A stretch of DNA of 33,520 nucleotides from contig JAJRTE010000118.1 in the NCBI GenBank assembly GCA_024278455.1, forward strand, positions 1 to 33,520, given 5' to 3'. The notes beneath the pieces are model-generated. The model was given only the letters and a program-made list of their open reading frames with translations, searched no databases and was not told where the DNA came from. Within the stretch, counting starts at the first letter, position 1. Each line of letters opens with the position of its first letter. The stretch comes from Myxococcota bacterium (lineage in GTDB: Bacteria > Myxococcota_A > UBA796 > JAJRTE01). The position numbers and the translations under genes are program-made. This document shows, in pieces, positions 29,211 through 33,520 of the stretch.

Positions 29211-29287
29211 TGGGGCCTCCAGGTTCGATCCAACTCTCCACAGGGTGCGCATCCTCGGGAAGGACAGGTTATGGCGATGGTTGCCGG

Positions 29288-29674
29288 TCATCGGAGCGCA
29301 ACAACATCCACTTCGACGAGGCTGTCGAGCGGCAAGCGAGCCACTTGGACTGTCGAGCGGGCGGGCCGGGCGGTCCCGAACACTTCAGCATAGACACGGT
29401 TGAGGGCCTGGAAGTCCTCCAGGTCGGTCAAGTACACGGTCACCTTCACCGCACGCTGCAACGTCGTCCCAGCCGCCCCCAGGACTGCCTCGAGGTTCTT
29501 GAACACCTGGCGCGCCTGCGTCTCGATCCGTGCCTCCACCAGCTTGCCGCTGGTGGGCTCCACCGGGATCTGCCCGGATGTGAAGACCAGGTTATCCACG
29601 ACGATGGCCTGCGAATAGGGGCCAATCGCCGCAGGTGCGCCGCCGGTCTGTATCGAACGGATCTCTGTCGGCAT
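29288..29674 (-). CDS. ridA: RidA-family reactive-intermediate deaminase
   Basis: The 128-residue protein is a full-length RidA/YjgF member: AAIGPYSQAIVVDNLVFTSG, GQIPVEPTSGKLV, QVFKNLEAVLGAAG and VTVYLTDLEDFQALNRVYAE are all family signatures, and ARPARSTVQVARLP holds the catalytic Arg that binds the imine carboxylate. RidA hydrolyses reactive enamines/imines, such as those formed by threonine dehydratase, before they damage PLP enzymes; it acts as a cytoplasmic trimer. TAGGAG lies 6 bases before the ATG at 29674. It follows the uracil phosphoribosyltransferase gene by 187 bases and precedes the lipoprotein gene by 77 bases on the same strand. Identification is secure. Confidence 0.95.
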   Translation of the reverse strand: MPTEIRSIQTGGAPAAIGPYSQAIVVDNLVFTSGQIPVEPTSGKLVEARIETQARQVFKNLEAVLGAAGTTLQRAVKVTVYLTDLEDFQALNRVYAEVFGTARPARSTVQVARLPLDSLVEVDVVALR

Positions 29675-29861
29675 GACAATCTCCTACGGCCCTTCGGTTC
29701 GCTCTGTCGCCGGGGCCGCGCACCGGAACAGTCGAAGCCCGTCCCTCGGCAGGGAAGTCCGGTAGGGGCGTGGGCAGATGACGCTCCGACATTACCGGGA
29801 GGTCGTCCTGCCGGGCCGTTGCGAAAGGACGAACGTTCCAGGTTGCCCCCAGCATGGGCGC

Positions 29862-30671
29862 CTATGTGAAGGCATTGTTCATGATCTCCCCGAAACCACC
29901 TCCTCCGGGGACGATATAGTGGTGCGCGTTGAGCCCGCGCTCCTCCGACCATCGCGACCCCGGAACCGTCTGCAGGACGCCGGGAGGGGACAACCCTCGA
30001 TCGAGCCTGGTGGCATAGATTACCGCCTCCGGGTGGGTATCCCGCATGGCCCTCAAGTACTCAGGGGTCACGATCAGGTGCACCGCGATGAATCGAGCCG
30101 CCCGTCCCAACCCGCGGTACAGTTCGATGGCGCGAATCATCGTTCCGCCAGTGGCTCCCATGGGGTCCGGAAAGACCACCATCGCCCCCTCGATCGGTCC
30201 GCCGATCTTGACGCCGGAGACATCGGTCCCGACCACGCGATCCTCCGCATCCACTCTTCGATTCATGAAAATGTGGTCCTGGCGCACATTTCTGGGATTC
30301 AGGATGATGTTCAGGTGGTCATACACGATTTGCGACGGGAACATGCCGGCCCGGGCGATATCGACCACGACCGCTCGAGCGTCGGGATCGATGATCTCGC
30401 CTACGTACACAGCCTCGGGATGGCTCTCTCGCATGCGCGTGGGGACCTCCACGCGCCGCTTCGGAAACTCGTGCGCGGCCACCACGCCCACCAGGTGGCG
30501 ATAGAGCACATCCACCAACCGGTTGACTTCCGGTTGAAACGTGTCGGGATGACACAGGCGGGCCAGGAGCGAGAGCAGGTAAGGGTCCGACAGGATGTGC
30601 ACGCCGCTGCCGTATTCGTGAACAATTTCGCTGAGCCTGTGCGTAACGTTCTGGTGTTGCGTGTCAAGCAT
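29862..30671 (-). CDS. upp: Uracil phosphoribosyltransferase-family protein
   Basis: The 269-residue protein has the PRPP-binding loop VVFPDPMGATGGTMIRAIEL (about 165-184), close to the DPMLATGGS loop of uracil phosphoribosyltransferase, and the upstream strand VVVDIARAGMFPSQ, equivalent to the PILRAGLGM segment. The C-terminal GLNAHHYIVPGGGGFGEIMN corresponds to the uracil-binding DAGDRxFGT-type end but is clearly divergent. The enzyme would make UMP from uracil and PRPP. It is about 60 residues longer than E. coli Upp (208). The ATG at 30671 is preferred: a consensus -10 lies at 30731-30736, which would put the alternative GTG at 30725 at the transcription start itself. Classification to the family is good; substrate could be another base. 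Confidence 0.8.
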   Translation of the reverse strand: MLDTQHQNVTHRLSEIVHEYGSGVHILSDPYLLSLLARLCHPDTFQPEVNRLVDVLYRHLVGVVAAHEFPKRRVEVPTRMRESHPEAVYVGEIIDPDARAVVVDIARAGMFPSQIVYDHLNIILNPRNVRQDHIFMNRRVDAEDRVVGTDVSGVKIGGPIEGAMVVFPDPMGATGGTMIRAIELYRGLGRAARFIAVHLIVTPEYLRAMRDTHPEAVIYATRLDRGLSPPGVLQTVPGSRWSEERGLNAHHYIVPGGGGFGEIMNNAFT

Positions 30672-30730
30672 GGCAGCCCCGCCTCGCAGGTGAAGGACCG
30701 GTCGGTCCGGCTCCGCCCGGACCAAGGACG

Positions 30731-30760
30731 ATTATAGAAAACGGCCACGCCTCGCGTCAA
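30731..30760 (-). promoter_or_regulatory. Strong sigma-70 promoter of the uracil phosphoribosyltransferase gene
   Basis: Minus-strand TTGACG (30755-30760), an 18-base spacer and a perfect TATAAT (30731-30736). Transcription should begin near 30724, about 53 bases upstream of the ATG at 30671. It is the best -10 match in the window. Confidence 0.7.
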
Positions 30761-30812
30761 GGTGATTCGGACATTGCCGGCCGCGCGGGGACGCTCGAGC
30801 AGCCATACGCGA

Positions 30813-31475
30813 TCAGGTGTCCGGGGGGGCGTCTCGAGTCGGTCCGCCGGGCTCGGGGGCACCTCCCTCGAGGTACCTGCGTAGATCCTCGGGCGTGTTG
30901 ATGTTCCAGCGAATGGCATCCAGACCGGTTTCCACCGTGGCCACGCGGCTTCCCAGGGCGGAGAGTACACCGGCCAGCGAAGCATCGTCGGCCGCGTGGA
31001 TGACTCCGAGCATGGCCTCGCGACCGAGCAGAACCGGGTGCCCCGGCCTTCCGCCGGCCAACGGAACAGCGGCTGCTGGTCGATCCGGTGCGGAGACACG
31101 CCGGTACAGACTTTCTAGGAGGACTCGAGGCAGGGGGGGGCAGTCGACGGGGGTGACGAAGGCGGCCGTTGCCTGTCCCGCGGCATGGGCAGGAACATGG
31201 AGAACCTCGCGCAACCCCGTCCGGACCGAGGAAAACTGGCCACGGTCGAAATCGCGGTTGATGACGACTCGAGCCTGTCGCAGATTCAGGCGGGAGAGGA
31301 GGTGGTCGGCCTGATGTCCCAGCACGACCACGGCGGTTTCGCACCCGGATTCCATGCATGCGCAGATGTGGTGCTCGAGCAATGCGCGGCCATGAACGGT
31401 CAACAACGCCTTGGGTGACCCCATCCTGGTGGAACGGCCGGCGGCGAGAACAATCATGGGGGGCAGGGTGTTCAT
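30813..31475 (-). CDS. MobA-like nucleotidyltransferase
   Basis: The 220-residue protein starts with the nucleotide-binding signature PMIVLAAGRSTRMGSPKALL of the MobA-like NTP transferase fold, followed by VVVLGHQADHLL, VINRDFDRGQFSSVRTGLRE and AAFVTPVDCPPLP (the Asp that holds metal), and RPGHPVLLGREAM. This pattern fits the MocA/MobA branch that activates molybdopterin or related cofactors with CTP or GTP; more general sugar-nucleotide roles are possible. The ATG at 31475 has GCGGAGG upstream and begins the domain cleanly; the longer frame to 31589 is rejected. No molybdoenzyme or molybdopterin gene is visible nearby, so the cofactor assignment is inferred. It has its own candidate promoter (31650-31678), divergent from the Crp/Fnr gene. 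Confidence 0.85.
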   Translation of the reverse strand: MNTLPPMIVLAAGRSTRMGSPKALLTVHGRALLEHHICACMESGCETAVVVLGHQADHLLSRLNLRQARVVINRDFDRGQFSSVRTGLREVLHVPAHAAGQATAAFVTPVDCPPLPRVLLESLYRRVSAPDRPAAAVPLAGGRPGHPVLLGREAMLGVIHAADDASLAGVLSALGSRVATVETGLDAIRWNINTPEDLRRYLEGGAPEPGGPTRDAPPDT

Positions 31476-31796
31476 GGCAACCTCCGCGCATGGGACGCGG
31501 GTCGAGGGGGTACACGTGCAGGGGAGGCCGGCCCGAAGTGCCATCCGTTGGCCGGAGCGATTGCTGGAGGCTGTGCGTCTGGCCGGCAAGGCCGCACACC
31601 CTGGGGCAACGGGGCATGGCGAACGTGGTTCCCGGAGAAACCACGGAGGACCATACGAGACAAGCAGCCCGGTGGCAAGCTGTTCTGGTGGTCTTTGCGG
31701 GTTGCAACGACAGCGTTTTTGGTGTATGCATACCTACATTCGGTCGCTCTGCCAAGGTGATTCCGGGCATGCCGTCCCTCGAGCGGGAGGAGCAGG
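31476..31796. other. Divergent intergenic region between MobA-like and Crp/Fnr genes
   Basis: This 321-base region holds the candidate minus-strand promoter at 31650-31678 and, nearer the regulator, a perfect 10-bp palindrome GTATGCATAC (31724-31733). The palindrome overlaps a weak plus-strand -35/-10 pair, TTGCAA (31702-31707) and TATGCA (31725-31730), spaced by 17 bases. It is a plausible operator. No canonical Crp (TGTGA-N6-TCACA) or Fnr (TTGAT-N4-ATCAA) site was seen. Confidence 0.4.
31650..31678 (-). promoter_or_regulatory. Candidate promoter of the MobA-like gene
   Basis: Minus-strand TTGCCA (31673-31678, 5 of 6 to consensus) and TATGGT (31650-31655, 4 of 6) are 17 bases apart. The leader would be about 170 bases, which is long. 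Confidence 0.4.
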
Positions 31797-32489
31797 ATGA
31801 GCCAGAAAAAGTTCTGGTTTCTCAGTCGATCCAGGGTCCTGAAGGACCTGTCCTCGGCGGACGCCGAGTTGCTTGAGAACATGCTCGAACTCCAGCGGGT
31901 CAGGAGAAGGCAGCCCATCTACCTTCCGGGCGACCCGGCCGACAGAATCTACCTTCTGAAGTCCGGTCTCGTCAAGATCAGCAAGGTGACGCCCGAGGGA
32001 AAGGAACTCACCCTCATGTTCTTGACGCCGGGCTCCATTTTCGGCGAATTGGCCGTGATTGGTCAGGAATCACGAAACACCATGGCGGAAGCCTACGAGG
32101 ATTGCACGGTCTATTCGATGGAGCGCGATGCGTTCCTGGCTTTCATCGTGGAGCGTCCCGCCCTTGCCCTGGAAGTCACGCGGCTCATCGCGGAGCGCCG
32201 CCAAGCCCTCGAGAACAAGATCGACAATCTCCTGTTCAAGGGGGCGCACGCCAGGCTGGCGAGCCTTTTCCTGGATCTCGCCAACGATTTCGGTGTGCGT
32301 GATTCGAGGGGCGTCATTGTCAACATCAAGCTGACGCACCGGGAGATGGCGAACCTGATCGGCTCGACCCGGGAAACGGTCAGCTTCGCCTTGATCGACA
32401 TGAAGCGGGACGGTGCCATCGAGACAGACGGGAAGCGTGTGGTGATTCTCAAGCCGGATCTTTTGGAAGGCCTTCGTGACGGGTCGTGA
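31797..32489 (+). CDS. Crp/Fnr-family transcription regulator
   Basis: The 230-residue protein has an N-terminal cyclic-nucleotide-binding jelly-roll (about 15-130; ADRIYLLKSGLVKISKVTPE, PGSIFGELAVIGQESRN), a long dimer helix (about 130-160) and a winged helix-turn-helix at about 180-210 (LTHREMANLIGSTRETVSFA). In the phosphate-binding cassette GEL is kept, and the Arg-Ser of cAMP-binding Crp is Arg-Asn. There is only one Cys, so no Fnr-type iron-sulfur cluster. The effector may be a nucleotide or something else. GGGAGGAG precedes the ATG at 31797. It is divergent from the MobA-like gene, with a palindrome between them that could be an autoregulatory site. A cluster of DnaA boxes follows its stop codon. 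Confidence 0.9.
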   Translation: MSQKKFWFLSRSRVLKDLSSADAELLENMLELQRVRRRQPIYLPGDPADRIYLLKSGLVKISKVTPEGKELTLMFLTPGSIFGELAVIGQESRNTMAEAYEDCTVYSMERDAFLAFIVERPALALEVTRLIAERRQALENKIDNLLFKGAHARLASLFLDLANDFGVRDSRGVIVNIKLTHREMANLIGSTRETVSFALIDMKRDGAIETDGKRVVILKPDLLEGLRDGS

Positions 32490-33015
32490 CCGTTCCTGGA
32501 GGTTGTGGCGGGGCTGTGGATAACCCTGTGGACAACCTATTGAAAAGAGCTTATCTCCTTGAGTCTACAGCGAATATCCGAAACGGGCGCCACGCCACGG
32601 TCCAAGAAAAGCCTTGTTTTATGGATAGATAGCCGCCGACTGGGGACTTGTGGGCGTTGCGAAAAACAAAGGGAACACGATACCCGTCTTGTGGATAACC
32701 TGTGCGTATCCCGGGGTGGGTGGATGGGTTATCCACAGCAGGCGCAACGGAAACGGGGGACCGGGCCGGCGGCGGAAAGGGAAGGACGGGTCCATGCGTG
32801 CCATTTGTGGCAGGGCGGACCCACGGTTGTCCGGCGTTCGGAGTTGACATAGTGTTTTTGGCGGGCAGTGCTGATCGAGGTCGGGGTGGGGGCTTTTTTC
32901 GTGGAGCCGTGCCCCGGAGTGTGTTAGATCTCGAAGGGTGGGTGCCGGGCGTGAACAGGCAAAGGCCGTGCAGGGGCGGCACCGACACTTTCTGGCCGCT
33001 TCAAAGAGAGTCGTG
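32490..33015. other. Gene-free region with DnaA-box cluster, candidate replication origin
   Basis: This 526-base region has no convincing gene. Four DnaA boxes lie within 223 bp: TGTGGATAA at 32515-32523 (reverse of TTATCCACA), TGTGGACAA at 32527-32535 (one mismatch), TGTGGATAA at 32690-32698 and TTATCCACA at 32729-32737. The last two form an 11-bp perfect inverted repeat (32690-32700 and 32727-32737). Relatively A+T-rich segments, possible unwinding sites, lie between (about 32536-32580 and 32600-32632). By my count 32641-32940 holds about 122 G against 62 C on the plus strand. About 0.1 perfect box would be expected by chance in the whole window. No dnaA, dnaN or par gene is visible, so the origin role is inferred. 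Confidence 0.65.
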
Positions 33016-33520
33016 ATGTTGAGTCGATCTGAGCCGTTTCCGGGCCGTCGCCGGCGTTCTCGCCTGGCCGTGCTCGAGTGTGGGTGTGTGATTGCGGTCG
33101 CCCTCGGGCTGGCGGTGGGGTGTGCCGCGACCAATCGGGACATGCCGGTTGTTTCGGAGAAGATTCGGACGTTCGTCAGCCAGAACTTCTTTTCGATGGA
33201 CTATCCGGCGGATTGGGTCGCCCGCGATCTGCGTGACGGTGCGAACCTTTTCTTCGCCGACGAACTCATCTATGTGCGGGTGAAGATTTTCGATCCCCCG
33301 GAGACACGGTCTGTGCCCGATTTCGTCTCGGACAAGATCAAGGCCGATGCCGACATGCAGGGGGGGCAGGCGACCCTGATGAGAATCGGCTACAAGGGGC
33401 CGCACCCCTATTCGAGCTATCTCATCACCAAGCCCAACGGGCAGCGCCTGCAGGAGACCCTCATCTACAACACCGATCTGCGGCTGTTGTTCGTCTTGCT
33501 CGGCTCGAGCCGGCCAGAGG
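33016..33520 (+). CDS. Lipoprotein with PsbP/DcrB-like start, partial (3' end outside window)
   Basis: The first 168 residues are visible and the frame continues past the window edge. The protein starts MLSRSEPFPGRRRRSRLAVL. A basic n-region and hydrophobic core lead to a lipobox ending AVGC, with lipidation near residue 36. The mature part begins with FVSQNFFSMDYPADWVARDL, where FSMDYPADW is reminiscent of the first strands of PsbP/DcrB/Mog1p-like small domains, then LIYVRVKIFDPPETRSVPDF. That resemblance is weak. The ATG at 33016 follows AGAGAG; an in-frame GTG lies immediately before it at 33013. A TTGACA at 32844-32849 is upstream but lacks a fitting -10. It lies directly beyond the DnaA-box region. 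Confidence 0.7.
   Translation, partial: MLSRSEPFPGRRRRSRLAVLECGCVIAVALGLAVGCAATNRDMPVVSEKIRTFVSQNFFSMDYPADWVARDLRDGANLFFADELIYVRVKIFDPPETRSVPDFVSDKIKADADMQGGQATLMRIGYKGPHPYSSYLITKPNGQRLQETLIYNTDLRLLFVLLGSSRPE

Noticed and set aside
32844..32872. Promoter for the final lipoprotein gene
   Set aside because: TTGACA is perfect, but the sequence 17 bases later (AGTGCT) does not resemble a -10.
32551..33405. Small frames across the DnaA-box region, e.g. minus-strand 32551-32988 and 33001-33405
   Set aside because: They have no ribosome sites or domains, are Pro/Arg-rich, and 33001-33405 is opposite the lipoprotein gene with a clear lipobox.

Overview
The window is about 66% G+C. It reads as chromosomal DNA of a Myxococcota-like (former deltaproteobacterial) Gram-negative bacterium. 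Pointers are a PilZ protein of the short myxobacterial type, an outer-membrane beta-barrel of the kind common in myxobacteria, a giant secreted protein with MopE-type Cys/Asp repeats ending in a MYXO-CTERM-like Cys/TM/Arg tail, and several lipoproteins. The lineage is inferred from gene types only; no rRNA or marker gene is present to fix it.

Layout, left to right. 1-703: the 5' end of an AAA-type ATPase gene (minus) and a 43-bp tandem repeat. 704-8222: six minus-strand genes reading leftward: a vWA lipoprotein, a beta-barrel, a TPR protein, an ECF-type sigma factor, a polytopic GT-C-like glycosyltransferase and an unrecognised protein; the first three form a tight envelope operon. 8309-11171: a PilZ gene with a clear promoter, a HEAT-repeat exported protein and a divergent folE. 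11371-11543: a complete tRNA-Arg(CCG) unit with promoter, gene and terminator, followed by a short relic that looks like a DNA methyltransferase fragment and by G/C homopolymer tracts. 11820-17223: a maltose-type ABC importer operon, malK-malE-malF-malG, in which MalF carries a long N-terminal extension resembling a Cache sensor domain. 17220-19473: type II isopentenyl-diphosphate isomerase and an agmatinase-family enzyme. 19587-24182: the giant repeat protein. 24220-27856: a plus-strand operon of radical SAM, family-2 glycosyltransferase and second radical SAM genes. 28032-31475: minus-strand lipoprotein, RidA, uracil phosphoribosyltransferase and MobA-like nucleotidyltransferase genes. 31797-33520: a Crp/Fnr regulator, a cluster of DnaA boxes that could be a replication origin, and the start of a lipoprotein gene.

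Three signals stand out beyond the gene list. First, the palindrome CTCGAG occurs about 100 times, roughly nine times more than base composition predicts, in all reading frames and in intergenic DNA. Second, three perfect and one near-perfect DnaA boxes lie within 223 bp in an otherwise gene-free 526-bp stretch. Third, the MalF permease has an apparent built-in extracytoplasmic sensor. No complete CRISPR array, insertion sequence or prophage was seen.
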